Source: Streptomyces xylophagus
Lineage (GTDB): Bacteria > Actinomycetota > Actinomycetes > Streptomycetales > Streptomycetaceae
DNA length: 64,000 nucleotides
Assembly (NCBI RefSeq): GCF_000716435.1
Contig: NZ_JNWO01000012.1
Location: 62,001 to 126,000, forward strand
Direction: 5' to 3'
The position numbers were made by a program, and so were the translations under genes. Shown here piece by piece: positions 1 to 7,422 of the stretch; the first letter of the stretch is position 1; every line of letters starts with the position of its first letter. The notes below the pieces were generated by a model. It saw only the letters and a list, made by a program, of their open reading frames with translations, did no database searches and had not been told where the DNA came from.

Positions 1-2
1 AC

Positions 3-584
3 TACATCGTGGAGTCCTCGCTCTACCCGGCGGTGCTCACCGGCGGACAGATCCGCCCCGCGCGCGTCCTCGTCGACCCGGACCAACTCGACCAGTTCGA
101 CCAGAGTTTCGAGCACCCGACCGCCGACGGCCGGCACGAGCCCACCGGATGGCTGGTTCGTTTCGATCCGTCACGCGTCCAGCTGGCCGACCGCAAGATC
201 CGCGTCCAGGGCTCCCTCCAGGCCACCGAGATCGACTCGTCCACCATCGAGGTCACCGCCGACGGAGTCTTCGTCTACGCGCTGCGGCCGACCGCCTCGG
301 CGGGCTCCGCCGAGGCGGCCCAGGTGTCCCTGTTCACCGTCCGCCGCGAACTGCACTTCCGCTTCGACCGCGACGACCTCCGCATGCACCAGGCCCAGAT
401 CGTCGTCTCCTACGTCCAGGCCGGGCCGCTGTCCTGCGCCGACGACTCCGTGACCCATCTGCACCCGCTGCTCGCCGGCCAGACCGCCAAGGCGGGCGGC
501 CCGGCCGGCACCGACCCGTACGCGACGGGCAGTGCCACGGCGGTGTGCGGGTCGTTGTCGACCAGTGCGCAGCCCAAGGTGTGA
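3..584 (+). CDS. C-terminal part of a conserved hypothetical protein (5' end outside window)
   Basis: The frame is open to the left edge, so this is the last ~193 residues of a longer protein. No known catalytic motif is visible. The segment is rich in charged beta-type stretches, has no obvious membrane helix, and carries two Cys near the end (LSCADD and AVCGSL) that could form a disulfide if the domain is exported. From the position next to the M48 protease and nadD, I suspect the small conserved membrane-protein family seen at this spot in Streptomyces (SCO2583-like); that is inference from gene order, not from a motif. It is convergent with the M48 gene. The stop codon lies inside a tandem 21-bp repeat. 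Confidence 0.6.
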   Translation, partial: YIVESSLYPAVLTGGQIRPARVLVDPDQLDQFDQSFEHPTADGRHEPTGWLVRFDPSRVQLADRKIRVQGSLQATEIDSSTIEVTADGVFVYALRPTASAGSAEAAQVSLFTVRRELHFRFDRDDLRMHQAQIVVSYVQAGPLSCADDSVTHLHPLLAGQTAKAGGPAGTDPYATGSATAVCGSLSTSAQPKV

Positions 585-620
585 GTTTCCCGAGTTCCGA
601 AGGTGTGAGTTTCCTGAGTT
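576..620 (+). repeat. Two-copy 21-bp tandem repeat at the end of the first gene
   Basis: AAGGTGTGAGTTTCC(C/T)GAGTT occurs at 576-596 and 600-620, 20/21 identical, with a 24-bp period. The first copy contains the stop codon of the upstream gene. It looks like a small recent tandem duplication. No function is evident. Confidence 0.7.
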
Positions 621-687
621 TTCGCACCTGAGGTCGAGCGCCTGGTCCACGGGGCCGAGCACCTGGACTACGGGAACGCGAGCGAGG

Positions 688-1812
688 TCAGTCCTCGTCG
701 CGCGGCGGCGTGTCCGTGGGCGGCTGCTCGGTGCCGTTGGCCGAGCCGGTGGGCTCGTCCTGCGGTGAGGTGGTCGCGAAGCCGCCGAAGCCGCGCCGCA
801 CCCGGCCGCCCAGGTCGCCCGCGCCGCCGGCGATGTCGCTGACCAGCTTCATCAGCGGGTCCTTGGAGCTCTTCACATTGCTGGCGTAGCTCGCCGCCGA
901 CTCGCGGAACGAGTCCGTGACCGAGGTGTCCTTGTCCTCGCTGCGCCGGGGGTAGTGGCCGTCCATGATCCGCTGGTAGTCGCGGGACTCGGCCCACTTC
1001 TTCAGCTCGGCCGCCCGCACCGTGGTGAACGGGTGGGAACGGGGCAGCACGTTCAGGATCTTCAGCACCGAGTCGCGCAGGTCGCCGCCCGACTCGAACT
1101 CCTCGGCCTGCTTGAGGAAGGCGTCCACGTTCATCTCGTGCAGGTGGTTGCCGCCCGCGATCTTCATCAGGCCGCGCATCGAGGCCCGCAGGTCCTGGCC
1201 GACCAGGAGGCCCGCGCGGTCGGCGGACAGCTCCGACTTGCGGAACCACTCGCGCAGCGCCGTCACGATCGCCAGGATCGCGAGGTTGCCCAGCGGGATC
1301 CAGGCGACCTTCAGGGCCAGGCTGGTCAGGAACAGCAGGATCGTGCGGTACACGGAGTGGCCGGACAGCGCGTGGCCCACCTCGTGGCCGACGACCGCCC
1401 GCATCTCCTCCTCGTCGAGCAGCTCGACCAGGCCGGTGGTGACGACGATGATCGGCTCGTCCAGGCCGATGCACATCGCGTTGGGCTGCGGGTCCTGGGT
1501 GACGTACATCGGCGGGACCTTCTCCAGGTCCAGGATGTAACAGGCGTCCCGCAGCATGTCGTTGAGATGCGAGAACTGCTGGTCCGACACGCGCACCGAG
1601 TCGGAGAGGAACAGCAGCCGCAGACTGCGCTCGGGCAGCAGCCCGCTGAGCGCCTTGAACACCGTGTCGAACCCGGTCAGCTTGCGCAGCGCCACCAGGG
1701 CGGAGCGGTCGGCCGGGTGTTCGTACGCACGCGAGGAGATTCCCGGGAAGCGCCTGCGCTGCCTGCTCGGCACGTTCTCGTGCCCGTTCTGCTCGTGGCC
1801 GTCTTCGGACAT
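688..1812 (-). CDS. M48-family membrane zinc metallopeptidase
   Basis: Predicted integral-membrane zinc protease of the M48 (HtpX/Ste24-like) family, likely acting on membrane or exported proteins at the cell membrane. HEVGH (about residues 141-145) gives the two His ligands and catalytic Glu; the third ligand Glu lies in SELSADRAG (about 195). The segment between them (YRTILLFLTSLALKVAWIPL and on) is hydrophobic enough for a membrane hairpin. The C-terminal ~90 residues are disordered, rich in Ser/Thr/Pro/Asp. An ATG at 1824 is possible, but GGGGGA lies 5-10 nt before the ATG at 1812, so 1812 is preferred (374 aa). It is transcribed alone, convergent with the first gene and divergent from the nadD-side genes. 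An S. coelicolor homologue sits at the same place (SCO2582, from memory). Confidence 0.9.
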   Translation of the reverse strand: MSEDGHEQNGHENVPSRQRRRFPGISSRAYEHPADRSALVALRKLTGFDTVFKALSGLLPERSLRLLFLSDSVRVSDQQFSHLNDMLRDACYILDLEKVPPMYVTQDPQPNAMCIGLDEPIIVVTTGLVELLDEEEMRAVVGHEVGHALSGHSVYRTILLFLTSLALKVAWIPLGNLAILAIVTALREWFRKSELSADRAGLLVGQDLRASMRGLMKIAGGNHLHEMNVDAFLKQAEEFESGGDLRDSVLKILNVLPRSHPFTTVRAAELKKWAESRDYQRIMDGHYPRRSEDKDTSVTDSFRESAASYASNVKSSKDPLMKLVSDIAGGAGDLGGRVRRGFGGFATTSPQDEPTGSANGTEQPPTDTPPRDED

Positions 1813-1913
1813 GTGGTCCCCCATGTGCGTGTGAGTGCCCTGAGTGCCCCCGAAGCAGAGCCCAGCCTAGGCGGAGATACCGTTGACGGGCAGTACAGCG
1901 AAGGAGTCAACGC

Positions 1914-2075
1914 ATGGAGCCCCATTCCGCAGCCGCCTGGCTCGCAGCGGCCGCGAGCGCCGCCCCCCGGCAAGGGTCGGGGGATCTGCTCAGGGTCGTA
2001 CTGATCGTGATGTTCCTCGGCTGCATCCTGACCGCGTGGTTCCTGCTGCGCGGGTACAAACAGAAGGACGACTGA
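1914..2075 (+). CDS. 53-aa single-span membrane protein
   Basis: ATG at 1914 is preceded by GAAGGAG at good spacing. The 53-aa product has an Ala-rich N-terminus, one hydrophobic helix (LLRVVLIVMFLGCILTAWFLL, about residues 25-45) and a basic/polar tail ending KQKDD. That is a typical single-pass protein with the charged tail probably in the cytoplasm. Function unknown. It is the first of two tiny membrane-protein genes between the divergent M48 protease gene and nadD; they may be transcribed with nadD. Coding bias and ribosome site support it as real despite its size. Confidence 0.7.
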   Translation: MEPHSAAAWLAAAASAAPRQGSGDLLRVVLIVMFLGCILTAWFLLRGYKQKDD

Positions 2076-2208
2076 GACGCCCGTCGAGTTCCCCGCCGAT
2101 GCCCATCTCGGTTTCCCAATGGCGGAGTCGGCGTGATCGCCGCCGGGACGCCCGCTTACCATGGGCCGACATCTTTATCCCGCCCACACCCGATAGGTAC
2201 TGCTGAAG

Positions 2209-2370
2209 ATGAGCATCCACGGCACTGCTGCCCAGTTGGTCACTCTTGCCGCCGAGGGGGAGGGCGGGGGCAACCACGAGAGCCTCCAGCCGATCATCAC
2301 CGGTGGCGGCGCGTTCCTCCTCCTGATGCTTCTGCTGTGGATCACCACCCGCTTCAACCGCGACCGCTAG
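2209..2370 (+). CDS. 53-aa single-span membrane protein upstream of nadD
   Basis: ATG at 2209 follows a GAAG just upstream. The product (53 aa) starts [17 protein letters not shown], has a Gly-rich spacer, one hydrophobic helix ([18 protein letters not shown], about residues 32-49) and a basic end (NRDR). Charges suggest N-out/C-in topology. Function unknown. It lies 67 bp before the nadD start. I recall a similar small gene (SCO2580) at this position in S. coelicolor. Independent from the neighbouring 53-aa protein in sequence, though equal in length and topology. Confidence 0.7.
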   Translation: MSIHGTAAQLVTLAAEGEGGGNHESLQPIITGGGAFLLLMLLLWITTRFNRDR

Positions 2371-2437
2371 GGTCTGTCCCTTCTGTCCACCGGACGGGTC
2401 CCGGGGTCTTCACACCGGGCCGGTAGGGTCTGCACGC

Positions 2438-3127
2438 ATGGGAGAGCAGGACATGCCTACCGGTCCGGCGAACGACACGACGCGCGGCACGGAGAACCGA
2501 ATGGTGAACGGCCCGCGCAACAACGGCCCGTCGAACCCCGGCAAGCGCCGTCTCGGCGTCATGGGCGGAACGTTCGACCCGATCCACCACGGACACCTCG
2601 TGGCGGCCAGTGAGGTCGCCGCGCAGTTCCACCTGGACGAGGTGGTGTTCGTGCCCACCGGCCAGCCGTGGCAGAAGACCGACCGCAAGGTCGCCCTGGC
2701 CGAGGACCGCTACCTGATGACGGTGATCGCGACCGCCGAGAACCCCCAGTTCTCGGTGAGTCGCATCGACATCGACCGCGGCGGCCCCACCTACACCACG
2801 GACACCCTGCGCGACCTGCGCGCGATCAACCCCGACGCGGACCTCTTCTTCATCACCGGCGCCGACGCCCTCGGCGCGATCTTGACCTGGCGGGACGCGG
2901 AGGAACTGTTCTCCCTCGCGCACTTCATCGGGGTCACCCGCCCCGGCCACACACTGACCGACCCGGGTCTCCCGGAGGGCGGCGTCTCGCTGGTCGAGGT
3001 TCCCGCGCTGGCCATCTCCTCAACAGACTGCCGTGCGAGAGTCGCGAAGGGTGATCCCGTCTGGTACCTGGTGCCCGACGGAGTCGTGCGCTATATCGAC
3101 AAGCGCGAGCTGTACCGCGGCGAGTGA
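2438..3127 (+). CDS. nadD: Nicotinate-mononucleotide adenylyltransferase
   Basis: Transfers AMP from ATP to nicotinate mononucleotide to make deamido-NAD, the penultimate step of NAD synthesis, in the cytosol. The nucleotidyltransferase signature [12 protein letters not shown] is at about residues 42-53 and the second signature ISSTDCR near residue 193. The ~36 residues before the core are low-complexity and not conserved, so the start is uncertain: ATG 2453 (GGGAGAGCAGGAC upstream) or ATG 2501 (GGAGAACCGA upstream) have better ribosome sites than ATG 2438. The next gene starts 17 bp downstream and rsfS follows, the usual actinobacterial nadD - LCP - rsfS order. Confidence 0.93.
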   Translation: MGEQDMPTGPANDTTRGTENRMVNGPRNNGPSNPGKRRLGVMGGTFDPIHHGHLVAASEVAAQFHLDEVVFVPTGQPWQKTDRKVALAEDRYLMTVIATAENPQFSVSRIDIDRGGPTYTTDTLRDLRAINPDADLFFITGADALGAILTWRDAEELFSLAHFIGVTRPGHTLTDPGLPEGGVSLVEVPALAISSTDCRARVAKGDPVWYLVPDGVVRYIDKRELYRGE

Positions 3128-3143
3128 GCCGAGAGGGGCACCG

Positions 3144-4829
3144 GTGAACGACCGATACGACGCCGGGTACGGCGGCGACCAGTACGAACTCGTCGGCTAC
3201 GACGAGTACAACCAGCCTGTCTACCGTCAGATCCCGGCCCAGCAGACCCAACAGCCCCCGCAGCAGCAGCCGTACGACCCGTACGGACAGCAACAACAGG
3301 GCTATGCCTACGACCCGTACGCGACCGGAACGCAGCAGCAGGCCCCGTCCTACGACACGGGCCAGCAGGCGCCCTCGACGCCCCAGTCCGGCTACGACCC
3401 GTACGCCACCGGGACGACGACGGCGTACGACCCCTACGGGCAGACCGCGACCAGCGGACAGCAGCCCCGGGTCGCCGAGCAGACCGCCTACATCCCGCAG
3501 CAGGCAGGACCGGCCGAGGACACGGAAGCCACCGACACCGGTGAACGGGACTACAACACCGGGCAGTTCGCCTTCGTGGAGGAGCCGACCGACGACTCCG
3601 AGGACGTCATCGACTGGCTGAACTTCACCGAGAACCGCACCGAGCGCCGCGAGGAGGCCAAGCGCAGGGCCCGCGGCCGCATGGTCGCTCTCGTCGTGGT
3701 CCTGGCGCTGGTCGTGTCCGGCGGAGTCGGCTACCTCTGGTACGCGGGGAAGCTCCCCGGAGTGTCCTCGTCCGCCTCGAAGTCCGGTACGACGACGGCC
3801 GCGGGCGCCCAGAACCGCGACGTGATCGTCGTCCATCTGCACAACACCTCGGGGGGCGGCACGTCCACGGCGCTGCTCGTCGACAACACCACCACCAAGC
3901 AGGGCACCACCGTCCTGGTGCCCAACTCCCTCGCCCTCACGGATGACGACGGCAACACCACGACGCTGGCCAAGTCGGTCGACGACGACGGCTCCTCCGG
4001 GACGCGCGACGAACTCGACACGGTCCTCGGCACCAACATCGAGGGCACCTGGCGCCTGGACACCCCCTACCTCCAGAACCTGGTCGACCTCGTCGGCAAC
4101 ATCAACATCGACACCAATGTCGCCGTACCCGACCCGGCCGCGACGAAGAAGGGTGCCGCGCCCCTCGTCCACAAGGGCAAGGACCAGACCCTCAGCGGCA
4201 AGTCGGCCGTCGCCTACGCCACCTACCGCGCCTCGGGCGAGGCACAGAACGCCCAGCTGGAGCGGTTCGGCCAGGTCATGCAGGGCGTCCTGCGGCAGCT
4301 GACCTCCGACCCGACGGCGGCGACCACCACCGTGCAGACGCTGGCCCAGATCCTCGACCCGTCGCTCACCGACAAGGACCTCGGCACCTTCCTCGCCAAG
4401 CTCGCCGACCTCGCCAAGGGCGGCGACTACAAGACGGCCCTGCTGCCCGTCCAGAACGACGGCACCATGACCGCGCAGGCTTCCGCCAGTGTCGTCAAGG
4501 ACGTCCTCGGCGGCAGCGCGAAGAGCCCAGACGAGGGTTCGGCGGTCCGGGTCGCCGTCCAGAACGCCACCGGTGTCAAGGACGACACCGAGAAGGCGCG
4601 GGTCGTCCTCCTCAACGGCGGCTTCACCTTCCTGGAGGCTGGCACCTCGTCCGCGGCCTCGGCCACGTCCAAGGTCACGTACTCCGACGCGGCCGACAAG
4701 GAGAACGCCACCGAGGTCGCCAAGACCCTGGGCCTGCCGACCAGCACGGTGACCAAGGGCACGGTCTCCGCGAACGCGGATGTCTCGGTGCTCCTGGGGG
4801 AGGACTACAAGCCGTCGTCGTCCTCGTGA
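3144..4829 (+). CDS. pdtA: LytR-CpsA-Psr family protein, PdtA (SCO2578)-type
   Basis: Membrane-anchored LCP-family protein of 561 aa. Residues ~1-150 are a cytoplasmic low-complexity region rich in Gln, Tyr, Pro and Gly with repeated YDPY motifs; one helix (about 180-202) crosses the membrane; an LCP domain (~225-400) and a C-terminal LytR_C domain (~450-560) are outside. LCP proteins attach anionic polymers to peptidoglycan; the S. coelicolor gene at the same locus (SCO2578, PdtA) is known to be needed for spore-wall polymer attachment. Odd: positions that are normally Arg/Asp in the LCP pocket read VPNS instead of IPRD, and the usual R-x-R...RQQ block is degenerate. GTG 3144 has GAGAGGGG upstream; the frame extends further upstream but overlaps nadD. 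Symbol is assigned by gene order plus family. Confidence 0.82.
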   Translation: MNDRYDAGYGGDQYELVGYDEYNQPVYRQIPAQQTQQPPQQQPYDPYGQQQQGYAYDPYATGTQQQAPSYDTGQQAPSTPQSGYDPYATGTTTAYDPYGQTATSGQQPRVAEQTAYIPQQAGPAEDTEATDTGERDYNTGQFAFVEEPTDDSEDVIDWLNFTENRTERREEAKRRARGRMVALVVVLALVVSGGVGYLWYAGKLPGVSSSASKSGTTTAAGAQNRDVIVVHLHNTSGGGTSTALLVDNTTTKQGTTVLVPNSLALTDDDGNTTTLAKSVDDDGSSGTRDELDTVLGTNIEGTWRLDTPYLQNLVDLVGNINIDTNVAVPDPAATKKGAAPLVHKGKDQTLSGKSAVAYATYRASGEAQNAQLERFGQVMQGVLRQLTSDPTAATTTVQTLAQILDPSLTDKDLGTFLAKLADLAKGGDYKTALLPVQNDGTMTAQASASVVKDVLGGSAKSPDEGSAVRVAVQNATGVKDDTEKARVVLLNGGFTFLEAGTSSAASATSKVTYSDAADKENATEVAKTLGLPTSTVTKGTVSANADVSVLLGEDYKPSSSS

Positions 4830-4994
4830 CGTAGACACAGTGGTGATGACAGTGGTGGTGACGGAGAACACGCCCCGGAGGCCGGAGCCGGTGTCCTGAC
4901 CGGTGTCCGGGGTGTGATCCGTTATTCACGTGGGGTGCCGTCCGCGGTCCGTGAGACCCTTGAGGTCTGTTGACCGCCGACCGAAAGCCGCGTA

Positions 4995-5438
4995 GTGACC
5001 GCCACTGACCGCTCCATCGAGCTCATCTCCGCCGCCGCCCAGGCGGCCGCCGACAAGCTCGCGCACGACATCATCGCCTACGACGTCAGCGATGTGCTGT
5101 CGATCACGGACGCCTTCCTGCTGGCCTCCGCTCCCAACGACCGTCAGGTCAAGTCGATCGTCGACGAGATCGAGGAGCGGCTCAACAAGGAACTCGGCGC
5201 CAAGCCGGTGCGCCGCGAGGGCGACCGTGACGCCCGCTGGATCCTGCTCGACTACGTCGACATCGTCGTCCACGTCCAGCACAGCGAGGAGCGCGTCTTC
5301 TACGCCCTGGAGCGGCTGTGGAAGGACTGCCCCGAGCTGGACCTCCCCGCCGAGGCCAAGGCGACCCGCGGCAAGGCTGCCGAGCACGCCAAGCTGCGGG
5401 CCGAGGAGGACGCCTCCGAGTTCGGGGAGGTGCGGTGA
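4995..5438 (+). CDS. rsfS: Ribosome silencing factor (RsfS/Iojap)
   Basis: RsfS binds ribosomal protein L14 of the large subunit and blocks subunit joining under nutrient limitation. The whole 147-aa product matches the family: SIELISAAAQAAADKLAHDI, then the conserved stretch around DRQVKSIVDEIEERL and the DYVDIVVHVQ segment, which ends in the typical RxFYxLERLW motif (about residues 97-110). Start is GTG 4995 with only a weak ribosome site. It overlaps the next gene by 4 bp (GTGA), so both are translationally coupled. Located after nadD as in most actinobacteria. Confidence 0.94.
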   Translation: MTATDRSIELISAAAQAAADKLAHDIIAYDVSDVLSITDAFLLASAPNDRQVKSIVDEIEERLNKELGAKPVRREGDRDARWILLDYVDIVVHVQHSEERVFYALERLWKDCPELDLPAEAKATRGKAAEHAKLRAEEDASEFGEVR

Positions 5439-6100
5439 CCGCCGGCGCGGACGGCCGCAAGGCCGGCCGTGGTCGCCGGATCATCCTGTGGCGGCACGGC
5501 CAGACCGCCTGGAACGTGGAGCGCCGCTTCCAGGGCACCACGGACGTCGAGCTCACCGAGACCGGCATCGGCCAGGCCCGTCGGGCCGCCCGGCTGCTGG
5601 CCTCCCTCAAGCCCGACGCGATCGTCGCCTCCGACCTGAAGCGGGCCGCGAACACGGCCGCCGAGCTGTCCGCCCTCACCGACCTCGACATCACCCACGA
5701 CGAGGGCCTGCGGGAGACCTACGCGGGCGTCTGGCAGGGGCTGACGCACGAGGAGATCATCGGCCGCCACGGCGAGGAGTACGCCGCGTGGAAGCGCGGG
5801 GAGCCGGTGCGCCGCGGCGGCGGCGAACTGGAGACCGAGGTCGCCGACCGGGCCGCCCCCGTCGTGCTGCGGCACGCCGAGAAGCTGCCCGAGGACGGCA
5901 CCCTCGTGGTGGTCAGCCACGGAGGCACGATCCGCACCACCATCGGGCGTCTCCTCGGTCTGGAGTCCCAGCACTGGGAGAGTCTCGGCGGTCTCTCCAA
6001 CTGCTGCTGGTCCGTGCTCGGCGAGGGCGCCCGCGGCTGGCGCCTGCTGGAGCACAACGCCGGCACGCTCCCGGAACCGGTGCTCGGCGACGACGACTGA
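5435..6100 (+). CDS. Histidine phosphatase superfamily protein
   Basis: A 221-aa cytosolic histidine phosphatase (phosphoglycerate mutase-like fold). The nucleophile is His21 in the WRHGQT motif; the second catalytic His lies in VVSHGGTIR. A Glu in LRETYAGVW is the likely proton donor. Substrate cannot be told: these enzymes are usually phosphatases on small phosphoesters rather than true mutases. GTG 5435 overlaps the rsfS stop codon (GTGA), so it is in the nadD/LCP/rsfS transcription unit. An in-frame extension upstream lies entirely inside rsfS and is not used. Confidence 0.9.
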   Translation: MTAGADGRKAGRGRRIILWRHGQTAWNVERRFQGTTDVELTETGIGQARRAARLLASLKPDAIVASDLKRAANTAAELSALTDLDITHDEGLRETYAGVWQGLTHEEIIGRHGEEYAAWKRGEPVRRGGGELETEVADRAAPVVLRHAEKLPEDGTLVVVSHGGTIRTTIGRLLGLESQHWESLGGLSNCCWSVLGEGARGWRLLEHNAGTLPEPVLGDDD

Positions 6101-6194
6101 GCGGCCCTCCAGGGCCCCGACCCCGGATTTCACTTTCCGGCAGGTCGCAGGCTAAAGTTCTTCTTGTTCGCCCCGCCGAGCGGGAAGAACACAA

Positions 6195-6267
6195 GGGGCT
6201 ATAGCTCAGTTGGTAGAGCGCCTGCATGGCATGCAGGAGGTCAGGAGTTCAATTCTCCTTAGCTCCA
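6195..6267 (+). tRNA. tRNA-Ala (anticodon GGC), copy 1
   Basis: 73 nt without encoded CCA. Acceptor arms GGGGCTA/TAGCTCC pair with one G-U, discriminator A at 6267. The anticodon stem CCTGC/GCAGG frames the loop ATGGCAT with anticodon GGC at 6228-6230, reading GCC, a very common Ala codon here. D arm (GCTC/GAGC) and T arm (AGGAG/CTCCT) are intact. Identical to the copy at 7227-7299. Confidence 0.97.
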
Positions 6268-6325
6268 CAGATCGACACTCCTGGGTCGTCAAAGATCCGG
6301 ATTCGTCCAAGATCGTATCGATGAG

Positions 6326-6356
6326 ATCCCGTCCCGCTCAGGGGCGGGATTTTTTC
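6326..6356 (+). terminator. Rho-independent terminator after tRNA-Ala copy 1
   Basis: ATCCCGTCCC, loop GCTCA, GGGGCGGGAT form a 10-bp stem with one G-U pair, directly followed by six T. A textbook intrinsic terminator 58 bp after the tRNA. Confidence 0.9.
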
Positions 6357-6682
6357 GTCGGGCTGGTGTTCGAAGGCGGTGGCCGCGGCGGGGCCGTACT
6401 GTACGTGGCGTACGTCGGCGCGGGGGCCGGGCCCTCGCCGCCGTCCGGTGCGAGGGCGGTTCGCGGTTTCGGCACACTCTTCTTGGACCGGCTTGAGTCA
6501 CTTGGGCCCCGGGGGCGTATACCTCTTCGGAGGCGCTTTTGGCGGGCGGGTTCGCCCTGGCGGGGACGGCAGCGGTGGGTGCCGTGTCCGGACTGGTACT
6601 AAGGCGTCGCTGACCGTATTGGTCCGGCCGTGGCAGAATCAAACGGCCGGAAGGGGGCGCGGCCCGACGGGAGGGAGTAGCG
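6357..6682 (+). other. Non-coding spacer before the Cys-rich gene pair
   Basis: No gene seen in about 325 bp. A possible promoter is TTGAGT (6493) - 19 bp - TATACC (6518), and another is TGACCG (6611) - 17 bp - CAGAAT (6634). Both are weak matches and only suggestive. Confidence 0.35.
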
Positions 6683-6856
6683 ATGCCTGCGAGCATCATC
6701 GAGGAGGTCGACCACCTCTTCGATGCGGCGTTGATACGGGATACGATCACCCGCCTGAGCTGCCCTTCCTGCGGTTCCGCCCACGTGGCCCAAGTCCTTG
6801 GTGACAACGGCGGAGTTTCCTACGTGTGCACGGCCTGCGGCCACAGCTGGAGCTGA
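6683..6856 (+). CDS. 57-aa zinc-ribbon protein
   Basis: ATG 6683 has GGGAGGGAG upstream. The 57-aa product has a helical N-terminus (MPASIIEEVDHLFDAALIRD) and a clear four-Cys zinc ribbon: CPSC near residues 27-30 and CTAC near 49-52, with HSWS at the end. This ribbon type (CPxCG ... CxxCGH) usually binds nucleic acid or structures a protein interface. Three bases separate it from the next small gene, so the two form an operon. Function unknown. Too short to be found by length alone, but ribosome site and motif support it. Confidence 0.75.
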   Translation: MPASIIEEVDHLFDAALIRDTITRLSCPSCGSAHVAQVLGDNGGVSYVCTACGHSWS

Positions 6857-6859
6857 TCG

Positions 6860-7093
6860 ATGGGTGCACACAGGCGAAAGTGCGACTGGTGCGGCAGTGG
6901 GACGCCGATCGTCCGTGACATGGAACCGGTGAATCCCGACTACCAGTACTGGTGCGAGGAGTGCGCGCGGGCGCTGATCATAAAGGGCGACCCGATCGAG
7001 ACGTACCGCGAACTCGAGGGTGAGCCGATCTACGGTCGACTCCTGGAAGAGCACTGCACGTTGAAACGGTTCTATTCGTTCGTCACCGCTTGA
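6860..7093 (+). CDS. 77-aa Cys-rich conserved hypothetical protein
   Basis: The 77-aa product carries two Cys pairs, CDWC near residue 8 and CEEC near residue 32, spaced as in a zinc-binding knuckle or ribbon, followed by an acidic helical part (DPIETYRELEGEPIYGRLLEEH). It starts 3 bp after the stop of the zinc-ribbon gene. No family recognised. The gene pair lies between two identical tRNA-Ala genes on the same strand. Function unknown; a role as a small zinc-binding RNA or ribosome partner is only a guess. Confidence 0.7.
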   Translation: MGAHRRKCDWCGSGTPIVRDMEPVNPDYQYWCEECARALIIKGDPIETYRELEGEPIYGRLLEEHCTLKRFYSFVTA

Positions 7094-7226
7094 CTCCGGC
7101 CGGGACCCCGCGAGGAGGTCCCGGCGATCACGGTCACGATCAGGGCGACGGAAACGATTTGGTGGTCCACCGGGTCGCCCGGTAATGTTGGCGTCGCCGC
7201 CGGGGAGACCCGGTAGCACACCGCGA

Positions 7227-7299
7227 GGGGCTATAGCTCAGTTGGTAGAGCGCCTGCATGGCATGCAGGAGGTCAGGAGTTCAATTCTCCTTAGCTCCA
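7227..7299 (+). tRNA. tRNA-Ala (anticodon GGC), copy 2
   Basis: Base-for-base identical to 6195-6267, including a few flanking bases (identity spans 6194-6271 and 7226-7303). Same acceptor, D, anticodon (7260-7262) and T arms. Same strand, 1,032 bp downstream of the first copy. Confidence 0.97.
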
Positions 7300-7307
7300 C
7301 AGAAGTT

Positions 7308-7341
7308 GAAGGCGGGTCATCCGATGGGATGATCCGCCTTC
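7308..7341 (+). terminator. Hairpin after tRNA-Ala copy 2
   Basis: GAAGGCGGGTCATCC, loop GATG, GGATGATCCGCCTTC form a 15-bp stem with one G-U pair. It lacks a T-run (GTCGTG follows), so it may act as a stem-only terminator, as is common in Streptomyces. Confidence 0.7.
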
Positions 7342-7375
7342 GTCGTGTCCGGGGGAGTTGACGCCGGTCATGGAA

Positions 7376-7413
7376 CTGCGGGCAGCCTCTTCTTGAGAAG
7401 AGGCTGCCCGCAG
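7376..7413 (-). terminator. Perfect 17-bp hairpin terminator of the NuoF-Fd operon
   Basis: CTGCGGGCAGCCTCTTC, loop TTGA, GAAGAGGCTGCCCGCAG is a perfect 17-bp inverted repeat starting 10 bp past the stop of the minus-strand NuoF-like gene. It separates that operon from the convergent tRNA-Ala. Confidence 0.85.
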
Positions 7414-7422
7414 TCCGTGTGG

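Noticed and set aside
2934..4871. Very long minus-strand open frame (645 codons) across nadD and the LCP gene
   Set aside because: High-GC antisense shadow: Val/Gly/Arg-rich product without motifs, while the plus strand codes recognisable proteins.
6194..7303. tRNA repeats as attachment sites of an integrative element
   Set aside because: Both tRNA genes are complete, the enclosed segment is 1 kb with no integrase or excisionase.
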